The notes under the pieces were generated by a model that did no database searches, was not told the origin of the DNA, and saw nothing but the letters and a program-made list of their open reading frames with translations. From Atrina japonica (Eukaryota; Mollusca; Bivalvia; Pterioida; Pinnidae), in NCBI GenBank assembly GCA_030159075.1, contig BROG01000155.1, forward strand, positions 496,001 through 560,000: a DNA stretch of 64,000 nt. The letters are read 5' to 3'. Of this stretch, positions 51,273-62,194 are shown piece by piece. Within the stretch, counting starts at the first letter, position 1; each line of letters begins with the position of its first letter. The position numbers were made by a program, and so were the translations under genes.

Positions 51273-51923
51273 CTATAACCCAGAGAGGTAAGCCAGCTAT
51301 AACCCTGAGAGCTAAGCCAGCTAAAATCCTGAGAGCTAAGCCAGCTATAACCCTGAAAGCTAAGTCAGCTATAACCCAGAGAGCTAAGCCAGCTATAACC
51401 CTGAGAGCTAAGCCAGCTATAACCCTGAGAGCTAAGCCAGCTATAATCCTGAGAGCTAAGCCAGCTATAACCCTGAAAGCTAAGTCAGCTATAACCCTGA
51501 AAGCTAAGTCAGCTGTAACCCTGAGAGTTAAGTCAGCTATAACCCTGAGAGTTAAGTCAGCTATAACCCTGAGAGCTAAGTCAGCTATAACCCTGAGAGT
51601 TAAGTCAGCTATAACCCTGAGAGTTAAGTCAGCTATAACCCTGAGAGTTAAGTCAGCTATAACCCTGAGAGCTAAGTCAGCTATAACCCTGAGAGTTAAG
51701 TCAGCTATAACCCTGAGAGTTAAGTCAGCTATAACCCAAAGAGCTAAGTTAGTTATGAAGACTTTAAAGTCCCCTAACTCTGGAAAGTACCACCAAATGT
51801 TGACGCTAATCAAACTCATCCAAGATCTCTTTTACACGTAGCAACACAGCAAGATTATCAGTAATATAAATATTATGTGTTTTGGCGTAAAAAAGCTATT
51901 GTTTAAATTTTTATCCATTTCAG

Positions 51924-52149
51924 AGGAAATTACAAGCTCCATTGATCATGTTCTAGAGTTACACTTGGGTGATCTGAAAATAACCTTTGATTTGAACTGT
52001 TTGACTTATCCAAATGATGATGACATCTCTGGGTTAAGGAAACCGTCATTTGTCAGAATGTTTTCAAATAATAGTGTGGGATGCCAGTCGCCACCGCCAC
52101 CGGGGACAGAGGAGGAGAAGACAGAAGTTGATGGTTCTACAGAGCCTGG
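51924..52149 (+). CDS. SZT2: SZT2 exon 13
   Basis: A 226-nt exon, phase 1 in and 2 out, donor CCTGG|GTATGA. It encodes (E)EITSSIDHVLELHLGDLK, then ITFDLNCLTYPNDDDISGL and a linker with CQSPPPPGTEEEKTEVDG. The L-DL-ITFDL strand followed by a Pro/Ser/Glu-rich linker corresponds to the L.DLSVTLDV strand and its PPPEEE linker in vertebrates. It follows the 24-bp array by 166 bases. Confidence 0.93.
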
Positions 52150-52317
52150 GTATGAGATGATGTTTTTGTTTGATATTTCTTTTCTTAACTCAATTTATGG
52201 ACTGGATCTAAAGATTCATATCTAAAGAGTTGTCATATATATTATCGCCAAGATTCTTGTGACATTTGTTCACACATTTCTTATATAAGTCAAATTATTC
52301 TGAGATTCTCGTAATAT

Positions 52318-52555
52318 CTTGAGGGCTTTCATGGCTGAGTAGTTAGATCATGGCACTGTAAACTATAAAGTCTCTCACCTCTTCTAGTCAGCAAGGGTCG
52401 GAGACCTGATTTTTTGAGAAAGTTTGCTAGTTTACATGTAAAATTCTGGTTGTTTCCTGGCTACTTTGTAACCAAATTCTCTTGTCCACCATTAAAAACT
52501 GGTCACCTACATATAACTGAAAAATTGTTGAGTGTGGCATTAAACGCCATTAAAA
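52318..52555 (+). repeat. tRNA-derived SINE, family A
   Basis: A box TGGCTGAGTAG at 52332-52342; the B box is eroded ('gggtcggagacctg'). The body is 'ccaccattaaaaactggtca', 'ctacatataactgaaaaatt' and the tail 'gttgagtgtggcattaaacg', ending in poly-A (52550-52559). Confidence 0.82.
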
Positions 52556-52818
52556 AAAAAGCAAATGATCATCTTGAGGATTAAATTCTTTTCATGTTCC
52601 TTCATACATTATGATTATATCAGTTGGTATTTCATCTACAGTTCTTTATTAATCATTTTGATTTACTAAGTTCATTTGATAGATTACTGGGTCTTCAACA
52701 TGAAAGTCTCTTGTTCAATTGCAAATGGGGCCACATATTCTGATTCCTTTATCATGTTGTAGTATAATAAGTGTTGCAAGCCATTAAAAATATGAATCAC
52801 TCAAGAAGGAAACATTCC

Positions 52819-53826
52819 CACAGAAGACAACTCTCCCTGTCGCTCAGTAGACATCTCTTCCTGTCACACAGTAGACATCTCTCCCTGTCGCACTTAAACA
52901 TCTCTTCCTGTCGCACAGTAGACATCTCTCCCTGTCACACAGTAGACATCTATTCCTGTCGCACAGTAGACATCTCTCCCTGTCACACAGTAGACCTCTC
53001 TTTCTGTCACACAGTAGACATCTCTCCCTGTCACACAGTAGACCCCTCTTTCTGTCACACAGTAGACATCTCTCCCTGTCGCACTTAAACATCTCTTCCT
53101 GTCGCACAGTAGACATCTCTTCCTGTCACACAGTAGACCTCTCTCCCTGTCACACAGTAGACATCTCTCCCTGTCACACAGTAGACATCTCTCCCTGTCA
53201 CACAGTAGACATCTCTTCCTGTCACACAGTAGACATCTCTTTCTGTCACACAGTAGACCTCTCTTCCTGTCACACAGTAGACATCTCTTCCTGTCGCACA
53301 GTAGACCTCTCTTCCTGTCACACAGTAGACCTCTCTCCCTTTCACACAGTAGACATCTCTTCCTGTCGCACAGTTGACATCTCTTCCTGTTGCACAGTAG
53401 ACATCTCTCCCTGTCACACAGTAGACATCTCTCCCTTTCACACAGTAGACATCTCTTCCTGTCGCACAGTAGACATCTCTTCCTGTCGCACAGTAGACCT
53501 CTCTCCCTGTCACACAGTAGACTTCTCTCCCTGTCACACAGTAGACTTCTCTTTCTGTCACACAGTAGACATCTCTTCCTGTCTCACAGTAGACCTCTCT
53601 CCCTGTCACACAATAGACTTCTCTTTCTGTCACACAGTAGACTTCCCTTTCTGTCACACAGTAGACATCTCTTTCTGTCACATAGTAGCGTCTCTTCCTG
53701 TTGCACAGTAGACATCTCTCCCTGTCGCACTTAGACATCTCTAACTGTCGCACAGTAGACATCTCTCTCTGTCGCACAGTAGACATCTCTCCGTCGCACA
53801 GTAGACATCTCTACCTATCTCACAGG
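52819..53826. repeat. Minisatellite, 24-bp unit, about 42 copies, intron 13
   Basis: The unit is 'cagtagacatctctccctgt' plus 'c(a/g)ca'. Variation is concentrated at three places: the ccc/tcc/ttc choice, gcaca or acaca, and acatct or acctct. Two units carry 'cttaaaca' in place of 'cagtagaca'. It is unrelated in sequence to the intron 12 array but has the same period. The 233-codon and 90-codon minus-strand frames (CDRERCLL-like and CVTGRDVY octapeptides) are artefacts of the repeat. Confidence 0.97.
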
Positions 53827-54004
53827 GACAAGTGGCAAGGGCATTTATTAGTCAAGATGCTGGATAAATCAAATCCAAGAACCACATCAGTACCTACTGC
53901 TTCCATGTTCATCAATATTCTGCCCTTGAATCCAAATATCCACTTTATTGAAAGTTTCTGTATCAAATTACTGTTGGACATTCAGAATGCACCAGTTAAA
54001 AATG

Positions 54005-54112
54005 ACATAAGTTTATTGCGCTTTTTGACATCATTTGATTGTGAGGTCATTTAATTGTGATGTCATGATGGAAAAGTTTGCCTAAAGGTGCCGTGTCAGG
54101 CATTTGGCGAAT
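54005..54112. repeat. Partner copy of the 63.3-kb inverted-repeat element
   Basis: 'tgacatcatttgattgtgag', 'gtcatttaattgtgatgtca', 'tgatggaaaagtttgcctaa' and 'ggtgccgtgtcaggcatttg' correspond to the complement of the segment at about 63320-63440. The 117-codon open frame here (53701-54054) joins minisatellite and this repeat and is not a gene. Confidence 0.65.
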
Positions 54113-54744
54113 AGTAAATTACTGAGATGACAACTATTTACCAGAATGATGGGTGTAATCACCATAATGATGCCCTTATCTACCAGAATGACACTTTTAA
54201 GGAAATAATTTTCATTTAAAATGTCATAAGTTTAATTTGAACATTAAATCAACTGAATCACATTCAGTATTTACTGATCTATTTTTCAAATTTTAGTCGT
54301 GCCAGAAAAGGACAGAATCTGACATAACTAACGTATCACAATAGTCTTGTTTTGGTGACCATATTTTATATTTCAATGGATAAATTCTTTTCATATCCAT
54401 GTTTTATGACAAAACCTTAAGGATTATGAAATGGAATTTACAGATTTTTGTAAATTGTCAGTTTTTGGAGGAAAATGGTGAATTTTTTTTTCTATAATTG
54501 CTATATTCATTTCTTTTTATGTATTGATTTATTTTTCTGATATATATTTATATTTGTCATAGTAAACAGAAGTTAGATAGACCTGTTTACACTTTTCAGG
54601 GGAATCCTAGATATGCCTTGATGGAGGAAATACAAAGTAATTTTTGTCAAAATTTTGTGGATAAAAAATTCGCACATTTTGCATTTCATTAGAGATCAAA
54701 ATGAAGTATTAATAGAAAAAAATGAAGAAAAATGATTTGGGATT

Positions 54745-54857
54745 CAGGACCCAGTTGCACAACAGGTTGTTAAATTTAATGTGAAGTTAACCAATGTTAA
54801 ACCAATGGGCTAACTGTACGTTAAATTTAAAGATGCGTTGTGCAACCGGGTCCAGGT
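54745..54857. repeat. Palindromic element 'gacccagttgcacaac ... gttgtgcaaccgggtcc'
   Basis: The two ends are complementary over about 18 bases, and the interior has 'gttaaatttaa', 'aagttaacc' and 'cgttaaatttaa'. It looks like a small foldback element about 65 bases before exon 14. Confidence 0.7.
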
Positions 54858-54920
54858 GTTAATACTTCCTTAATTTATGTTTTGCCCAGTGTATATATGT
54901 ATGTGCTTTTTCTGTGACAG

Positions 54921-55002
54921 GCTTTCAAGTGTGATATTTGGGGATCACATAGGCCATTTACCTAATCAGCAGCATGAAGCAGTATTGAAATGCAAAGAAG
55001 AG
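54921..55002 (+). CDS. SZT2: SZT2 exon 14 (82 nt)
   Basis: A short exon after CTGTGACAG, donor GAAGAG|GTAAGA. It encodes (G)LSSVIFGDHIGHLPNQ, then QHEAVLKCKEE. Vertebrate SZT2 has GLSSL followed by a helix leading into the RWLLEDE motif, and here the helix continues into exon 15. Phases 2 in and 0 out fit both sides. Confidence 0.9.
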
Positions 55003-55386
55003 GTAAGACTTGTCCATCATCTGTAAATTATTTAAACTCTTTTATGTATATAGGTATAGATAATATTCTTACATACAAATTATGTTTCCATACTTGTACA
55101 GTTTTTTAGGTCATTTTGTGTCAGGTAGAAGTGAATGACAAAGTACAGTATACAGTACGTCTTTGTATATTTGCCCTTCATCTGTAAAATTTTCAGATTT
55201 GTCTTGTGTTAGACAACAAAAAGTTAATCTGTTGCTCACTATATGCCAGTATCTACAAGCATATGAAATATTGGCGATTTAGCAATATGTGTAAAAATTT
55301 TAGTCTTTGACTTTCTCCTACAATTATGAGCTAAGGCCTATATTTATTAACAATTGTATTTCTAGATGGTCATTTTTCTGTTTCAG

Positions 55387-55578
55387 TTGGAGTGGCTGCT
55401 GAGAGATGAAATAGCTTCCTCCCTGCTTCATTTAAATCCAATCAAGCGTGATGCTTTACATTTCGTCATAGACCACATAAAGCAATCAAGTGCAGTAGGG
55501 AAACCAGCATGCTCATGCGAGAAAATTCCTCTTCATTTTGTGTATGGTGCAGAGCATAGTCTCACAAAGTTCAGAGAG
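55387..55578 (+). CDS. SZT2: SZT2 exon 15
   Basis: A 192-nt exon after TTTCTGTTTCAG, donor AGAGAG|GTTAAT. It encodes LEWLLRDEIASSLLHLNP, then IKRDALHFVIDHIKQS and KIPLHFVYGAEHSLTKFRE. WLL-DE and LPL-FV-G-E-SL--F match vertebrate SZT2. The donor is weak (GTTAAT), but it is the one that joins FRE to the EFERQHL of exon 16. Confidence 0.95.
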
Positions 55579-56080
55579 GTTAATATCTTGATAATGAATT
55601 TGTACAAAAAGAAAATAAGACAAATAACAGCGAGTGTGTCAATAATGATTTGACCTAAAATTCCTGTCATATTTCAAATATTTTATAACAAAACACCTCA
55701 ACATATAAGTGGAGTGTTCTTCTCACACTGATTAATTCATAACAAAATACACTAAAATAACAAGTGATAATATTGTTTACCTCAAAATCCTGACCTTGAC
55801 CTTACTTTTAGTATGTTATATATTTGTTTCTGGTCTCCTTGAGTAACCTGGGCTTAGTTCTTAATCTTAATACTTACCTTGTTCCCTCCAGACAGTTTCC
55901 ACTGTACTCGTAGTCTCTGTAAAATTAATCTTGATATTAATATTTTACAAGAGAATGTACATGTACTTGTTCTCTGTGAAATATTACTAAAGTACAACTT
56001 CAGATAATATTAGGGAATGAAAGTCAATCTCCCACCAGCACTATCTTTCTTTAACTTTTCAATATTTCTATTTTAATTAG

Positions 56081-57011
56081 GAATTTGAGCGACAACATTT
56101 GCATGGATTCAGACTCATCCAAGAGGACAACTTTTACTATGCCGTCCGTACTAAAGTGTTAAATCATTCTCATGTAAATACTCATGCCAAAGCTTTAAAT
56201 GATGCCTTAGAGGTGCTAAGCAGAGAAGGTACCCCATCTAGAGCCTCAGTCAGTAGTCTCAATCAGGGTGTTGACTTCAGCATAATGTCTTCTGAGGCTG
56301 GAGAACTCACAACATATGTGTCACCAGACTTATTCTGCCCAGGGTTACAAAAGGTCAGAGGTCGAAATGCTTCTGGTTCCCCTGATATAAGTGGCAATGA
56401 GGATTCTCCTAACTTCATATTCTTCAGAGAAGCATCTCAAAAACAAGGCAGGAGTTTATTTGAAAAAAGAATGGCAAGGAAGGAATCAGGGACTTCAGAT
56501 TCTGGAAGTAAAGAAAAGACTGATGATTCTAGAAGGGGGTCTAAGGAATATGAACATGGTCAGAAGGGAGCTTATGTTACACCTCATGAGTTAAACCTGA
56601 ATACAACTTCAGCCATCAAGATAGCAACTGATAGGAAAACTAGAGCAAATATAGAAGAAAGATCACCTGAAAAAGTACTGGGGAAGCCACCTCTACAACC
56701 TAGTAAGTCATCTGAACCTAGAAATCAGGGTATAGAGGAGGGCACAGATGAAGGATCTCTGAAAAAATCATCAAGTTTTGCAGGTTTTCACAATGGCAGT
56801 CAAGTGGCTGATACAGTGGCTCGTCAGGAATCTATGGTGGATCTTTTCAGTACGCCAGTAAAACAAGTGAAGGGTATGCCACAGTTACCTTCCCTTGGTA
56901 GACTTCGACATTCTTCAGCTCCATCAGGTCAGGGTACACCTAGAAGTAAGACTTCTACAGTACCACAGACACCGTCTTTGATATCTTCAAGAGGAAGCTT
57001 CACAGACATAG
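56081..57011 (+). CDS. SZT2: SZT2 exon 16 (long, 931 nt)
   Basis: Acceptor TTTTAATTAG, donor CATAG|GTATGT, phase 0 in and 1 out, 310 codons. It begins EFERQHLHGFRLIQEDNFYY followed by AVRTKV, the conserved SZT2 block. The rest is a long polar region rich in Ser, Lys, Glu and Gly. It includes SRRGSKEYEHGQKG (Arg-Arg-x-Ser basophilic kinase consensus) and RLRHSSAPSGQGTPRSKTS. It ends ISSRGSFTDI. The polar part is probably disordered and regulatory (inference), and it is longer than the corresponding human segment as far as I recall. Confidence 0.95.
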
Positions 57012-58104
57012 GTATGTTCCATTTTACTGAAAACATTTGTTTTGCACCATCAATTTTTCTGTTGATGTCTTGTGAGATGTTGGATCTGTTGATGTGAAAA
57101 GAAAGGTAAAGTTGACAAACAAAATCATGAGGAAATCATGTTTCTGAGAACCTTATCAAATTAAAGATTAAGTTCTTTGATGCCTGAACACTCATATCTT
57201 ACCATTGTAAGATCAGGTCATTGTAAGTAAAGCTGACGATAAGGTGACCAATAAGGGTATAGTAAATAGGAAGGGCATTCAGGTTAACATTAAGGGAATT
57301 GTAAATAGGGTATTCAATTAGGGGATCAATAAGGGTATTGTAAATAGGGTATGCAATAAGGTGACTTATATAGGTGCAACCAGGTGACCAGTAAAGGTGT
57401 TGTAGATAGAGTAGGCAATCAGGTTACCTATAAGGGTATTGTACATAGGGTAGGTGATCAGGTGAGCAGTGGGAGTATTGCAGATAGGGTAGGCAATCAG
57501 GTGAGCAATAAGAGTATTGAAGATAGGGTAGGCAATGAGGTGATCAATAATGGTATGGTAGATGGGGTAGGCATTCAGGTGATCAATATGGGTATTGTAG
57601 ATGGGGTAGGCATTCAGGTGATCAATATGGGTATTGTAGATGGGGTAGGCTATCAGGTGATCAATATGGGTATTATAGATGGAGTAGGCTATCAGGTGAT
57701 CAATATGGGTATTGTAGATGGGGTAGGCTATCAGGTGATCAATATGGGTATTGTAGATGGGGTAGGCTATCAGTTGATCAATATGGGTATTGTAGATGGG
57801 GTAGGCTATCAGGTGATCAATATGGGTATTGTAGATGGGGTAGGCTATCAGGTGATCAATATGGGTATTGTAGATGGGGTAGGCTATCAGGTAATCAATA
57901 AGGGTATTATATATAGGGTAGGTAATCAGGTGATCAGTAAGGGTATTGTAGATAAGGTAGGCAATCAGGTGTGCAATGGGGGTATTATAGATAGGGTAAG
58001 TTGACAGGTGACCTACATGTATAAGGGTGTTGTAGATAGGGTAGGATATCAGGTGACCAGTAAGACCCTCTCTGCCTTTGTTAATAGCATGATCATATTT
58101 ACAG
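57012..58104 (+). other. SZT2 intron 16, mostly minisatellite
   Basis: About 200 bases of ordinary sequence, then the 39-bp array (57211-58065), then 39 bases with a CT-rich stretch and acceptor CATATTTACAG. Confidence 0.88.
57211..58065. repeat. Minisatellite, 39-bp unit, about 20 copies, intron 16
   Basis: The unit is 'aggtgatcaatatgggtatt' followed by 'gtagatggggtaggctatc'. The central eight or nine units (57550-57900) are nearly identical, while outer units are diverged ('ggtgaccaataagggtatag', 'gtaatcaggtgatcagtaag'). This fits growth from the centre. The period of 39 gives a 13-residue peptide repeat (INMGIVDGVGYQV) on the + strand, open from 57384 to 58004 in the same frame as exon 17, with one stop between them. 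Confidence 0.97.
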
Positions 58105-58243
58105 GTTATGATGGTGACTCCAGTGCCAGTGAAGAGGGAACCACAGCCTTAAGTGACATGAGTGGTCTCCACCATCCCACCCCAAAGTTCTGGCTCATAA
58201 TGCAGGTCCACAAAGATAGTGTTGAAGTTTTCTATCATTCAAG
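58105..58243 (+). CDS. SZT2: SZT2 exon 17 (last in window)
   Basis: A 139-nt exon, phase 1 in and 2 out, donor TCAAG|GTATGA. It encodes (G)YDGDSSASEEGTTALSDM, then SGLHHPTPKFWLIMQVHKDS and VEVFYHSR. FWLI followed by V-V--HSR is a conserved strand pair in SZT2. The gene must continue, since roughly 1,200 further residues of the family are missing. Confidence 0.94.
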
Positions 58244-59123
58244 GTATGATATGACAGTACCAGGAATACAACATGCTTAGTTTTCCTTTTTGCTGTGTTT
58301 TAGTTTTCACACAGAGGATGCAGTTACCGAAAAAAACAAAATATCATGAGACAGTCGAACTGAAACTTTAGCCAGGTATTGTCATCCTGAGGAGTTAGAT
58401 GTTTTCCAGGAGTTACATGTTTTCCTATTAATGGCTAAGTCACAAAGTTAAAAGAAAGATTATGTGGTACTCAATCCTTGTGTATTTAATATCCATGCCT
58501 GAAATTACCAAATTTACTCAGCTTTCAAGCACAACTAACTTTTTCATTGTTTTTAAGGTAAAACACACAAAATTTATGCTGCAACTGGTCAGTTTTGATT
58601 TTGATGGCAAACAATTGTTAATGAATGATGAAAAGTATTGCTCATTTGAATAAAACTTAAGAAATTTTAAGAAATGGTTGAATACATACTCAAATTTTGA
58701 GTACTTTACTCAACATATTTATTGATTGTTTTAGTGTAAAATCAATATTGTGACCAAAACTTCTTTGTGTAAGTGATGAAAAATGATAACGTTCCCTGTT
58801 CAGTCATGTCTTAAAGTTTTACACATGACTATATAGTTGAAATAATGGAATTAAAGTTGTCAAGCTTCAGTACAGAGTAAATTGTTGAGTTCAGGCCCAG
58901 ATAACCTTAAAAACATTTTATGTAAAGATGAGATTCCTGATTCTAGAAGACGCATGTAAATATAAATTACAATAAACAAACACTTACAACCTTAAAATGA
59001 TTAAAGAAATAATTACATGTACACACAATGATGTGAATAAACTAATGCACAATACTGTGCAACATGTGTTAAAGTACAAAGAAGTCATGTTATGTACTGT
59101 TCATTAATAAAATAAAAATAATT

Positions 59124-59491
59124 ACAGTAGAACATATTTCTCATTGTTGAATAAAATTTTGGGCCCATTTATATAAAATCATCGAAAACTTCTACAAATA
59201 ATTGGAAGTCAAAATTTACATGTGAACGAAAGTGCACCGTGACAATTCTTCTCCTTCTGATAAATACTCAATGTTTTATTTTCACAAAAAATTAAGTTAA
59301 TTTTAGCACAAATTATTAGATATCATGAGCGTATATGTCTTATATGGTTTCAAAGCAGTCAAATACATCTTTTAGAACCTCTGAAAGTAAAAATCGATAA
59401 TTCTCAGTTACAATCCAGGAGTAGAAGTCTCGATGTTTCGAACTTTTCTAGGTGGTCCCTGGGACTTCAACACATTGAAGTTTTACTGTAA
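59124..59491. repeat. Palindromic interspersed element, copy 2
   Basis: Starts TTACAGTAGAACATATTTC and ends TTGAAGTTTTACTGTAA, giving inverted ends with TTA(A)/TA flanks. Over about 330 bases it is collinear with 285-621, with scattered substitutions, and its ends are better preserved. It includes 'catttatataaaatcatcga' and 'tctacaaataattggaagtc'. Confidence 0.82.
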
Positions 59492-61091
59492 TTCGTTTGG
59501 TATGTATCTACCAGCAAATGAACCAAAAAGTTCAAATTTGTGTACATAGATTTTTGTGAACAGTATATGAACACAAAAAAGCCCAAAATATGACTTTTAT
59601 ATGGCTCAAATTAAAGCCTGTGTCTGTTATGGTATGTAAATTTCAGAAAATCCAAAAGAGGAAGAGGGAGGCACTCTAGTGGTATCGAGTAAGACAAACA
59701 CGTTTACATAATCATTAAGTGCACGCATATATACAGATAAACCTTTATTTCTGTTGCATGTATATCTGTATATTGAAAATTGTTGCCTTCTATACATGTA
59801 TCTATTTGAGATGTTGATAAATATTTAACATTTCTTAGTAAATTGGAACTGCACTATTTTATTTAAGACTTAGCTAATGGCTGCTGGTAATTGCAATAAT
59901 TTTAAGTCTTATCACTGCTTGTCGATTTCTTATATTTATTTAATCATGACAGGATGTCAGTTCTAAGTCTTTAATGATGATGGTCATTTTACGTCTTTCT
60001 GTTTCCTTTAGCCTCTTTTACCTGTTGGCACATGGTCACCTGGGTTGTCTGCTTTCTGACCACACAATCTTGGGGATGGATTCCATATTTAGTAATATAT
60101 TTTTGTGCTGGCTTTTCTCCCAATCCTGCCATTTTGGTATTGGATCACTGATTTAGGTTTCTGGTACATTCTTAAAGATATAAAGTGAAAGGATTTTTTT
60201 ATTAATATGTAGTTCAGATCTCAAATTGAAGCTTTTTGGTCATCATTTATTTTTGATGTTCATATTCTGCTTGGATTCATTGATAACAAAAAGTGAACTT
60301 GTTTTAAGAAAAAGACTAATCCCTGGAATCAACTTCAATCATTGTTTAAGAAATTTGCCTCAGTGCCAACATTTTGTTCTAAAAGAAAACATAATAATTT
60401 GACAAACTTTCAAAATCATCATTTGATTGGTAATTATTGCATATTATATATTGTCATGGTTACCACTACATATCCTCACATGGAGAATTAAGCAGCTGGT
60501 TACTCACAAAACAGTGATAATGTCTTAAGACTGTTGTAATATTCAGTGCAAAAATATGGCAGTATTTCATATATAAAATTAGTACATTAAGTTGTATATA
60601 TAGACATTTTAATTTGATACTTACTAATGCTGAAAGTTCTGTTGTTGGTTTGGGTACCACATCATCTAGCCAAGTCCTTGTTAGATCTTATCAGTACAAA
60701 TATTTTGTTTTCCATCCACTCAGAAAACCTGTATTAAGTATAGACATCACACCTGCATGGTCACATGACTGATATCCATATGAGTCATTGACCTTGTGGC
60801 ACTAGAATGAATCACAGGTCTTGCAAGGTGATGTAGAACTTAGACCAACAATTATCGCTCCAGCTTTTTAATTTAGTCTTCATCTCATGAAGAGTTGTCT
60901 TCTCTTGTATCAGAGGATGTGCTTGATTGGTCACTGAGGACTGAGTAACAAATTCATAAAATTCTGTGAGTCAAATGAACTCAGGGCCAGCAAAGAAGTG
61001 TTGGAAATATGTATGAGAAAAAGACATGAATAGAGTTGTTCTTTGTGAAAACTAAAACATTTTGCATCCTATTTCCTTTCAAAAAATATTT

Positions 61092-61205
61092 TTATGCCCC
61101 CGGCCTGAAAGGTCTCGAGGACATCTAGTGTTTGGATCGTCTGTCTGTTTGTGCGCCTGTCTGTATGTCCATAATTCAGTCCTGCTTACATATATAGATC
61201 TGAAC
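61092..61205 (+). repeat. 'TATGCCCCCGGCCTGAAA' interspersed repeat, intact copy
   Basis: Head 'atgcccccggcctgaaaggt', then 'agtgtttggatcgtctgtct' and 'ctgtatgtccataattcag'. It is the uninterrupted counterpart of the split copy at 8274-9205. Confidence 0.7.
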
Positions 61206-62162
61206 TTACATATATATATACCGCTTGCAATATTTCAAGTTTAGATTGTGATACAGTAACCTAATTTTGACTGTAAGTTCATGTAAGGGTTGCTTACACT
61301 TTGCTGACGTCACATGCCCCTGGGGATGGGGTTGGGATCAAAATGTAGGACATTGCAATATTTTGCCAGCATAGAAATTTGTTGGGACTTGGGGCATTTG
61401 TGTTTCACATCTTGTTGTTATAAAATATTGCAAAAATAAATATGTCACTTGATTAAAATTTTACATATATTTTTTGTGATACTGTCAACTAATAAAGCAT
61501 GCTTGCTTTAACTTTTCAATGGAACTTTAAAAATTAAGGACTTTATTTTCACTTCTAAATATTTGGCAGAATTCCTATGTCATTTAGATTTGTTTTGTTT
61601 TAAGAGATTTTGTATCAAGACACCATATTTTTCAGATGTCAGTCTGGGACATTTTAACTTATCAACCCCCTGAAAAACAATGGACTCATCTGTAAATTAA
61701 TAACTTTCACCAGTCCAAACATGTCTTTAGGGGTGAATGGGTTATGGTAAGGGATAAAACACATGTTTAATGGACAAATACAATAGATCTCTGGGATACT
61801 TTCAAAGTCCATAAATAACAGATAATTCAAGTAGTAATTCCTTTAACTTATACATGTAAGTAATGACCTTTCTTGGCATTAGTTACTGGAATTGGGATAT
61901 TTTGGTATTGTTAAAATTTGCCACTTTGGTAATAAAATAAAGGGTTATTTTTGGGTCAGTTAAATTTTAGCCATTTATGTTTATATCATGTTTAAATTTG
62001 AATTATTATCAGGTACTGACCTTGTCATGTCTAACATTCAAGGTGTTTGAAATATCAAAATATTAAAAAGTAATAATTAGAATTGATGCATGATACATGT
62101 ACTTAATTGAAAGAACATGTAACACACAGTGCTATGCACCAGTATTACAGGACAAGAGCAAA

Positions 62163-62192
<30 letters not shown>
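62163..62192 (+). other. T9G21 homopolymer pair
   Basis: Nine T followed by 21 uninterrupted G (62172-62192). The G run can form a G-quadruplex, and its length is likely to vary or to be miscounted by sequencing. The 71-codon frame across it has no support. Confidence 0.95.

Positions 62193-62194
<2 letters not shown>

Larger units (their letters stand above)
49560..51757. repeat. Minisatellite, 24-bp unit, with three spacer copies (higher-order repeat)
   Basis: The unit is 'gctataaccctgagagctaa' plus 'g(t/c)ca'. Roughly 65 units are present in four blocks (about 49560-49800, 50020-50397, 50610-51060, 51270-51757). Blocks are separated by three near-identical spacers of about 210-220 bases (described separately). 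Spacer starts are about 600 and 660 bases apart, so the array is a higher-order repeat that grew by duplication of block plus spacer. The last block is enriched for a variant unit with 'gagttaag'. The first block is the most diverged ('cagttataatcctgag', 'ctacaagtcagagagc'). With a period of 24 it gives long open frames on both strands (AITLRAKS and ALRVIADL octapeptides), which I treat as artefacts. Confidence 0.96.
48858..51923 (+). other. SZT2 intron 12, dominated by a tandem array
   Basis: The first 700 bases (48858-49555) are AT-rich with nothing recognised apart from a poly-A run at 49306-49318. The rest, to 51757, is the period-24 array with repeated spacers. The last 165 bases lead to acceptor TTTTATCCATTTCAG. 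Confidence 0.85.
53827..54920. other. SZT2 intron 13, remainder
   Basis: AT-rich. A short imperfect inverted pair 'acccagttgcacaacaggtt' (about 54749) and 'tgcgttgtgcaaccgggtcc' (about 54834) marks a palindromic element of about 110 bases. A related 'ggtgccgtgtcaggcatttg' motif (about 54086) has its complement near 63325-63345 at the far end of the window. Confidence 0.5.

Noticed and set aside
49988..51841. Open frames of 63-200 codons (AITLRAKS / ALRVIADL repeats) on both strands
   Set aside because: Product of the 24-bp array in SZT2 intron 12; open on both strands at once, with no unique sequence or splice logic.
52844..53786. Minus-strand open frames of 90 and 233 codons with Cys-rich octapeptide repeats
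   Set aside because: They are the 24-bp intron 13 minisatellite read backwards; a period divisible by three without stops gives such frames automatically.
49560..53826. CRISPR-like appearance of regularly spaced repeats
   Set aside because: Units are directly adjacent tandem copies without unique spacers, in a eukaryotic intron. The three 215-bp spacers are copies of each other.
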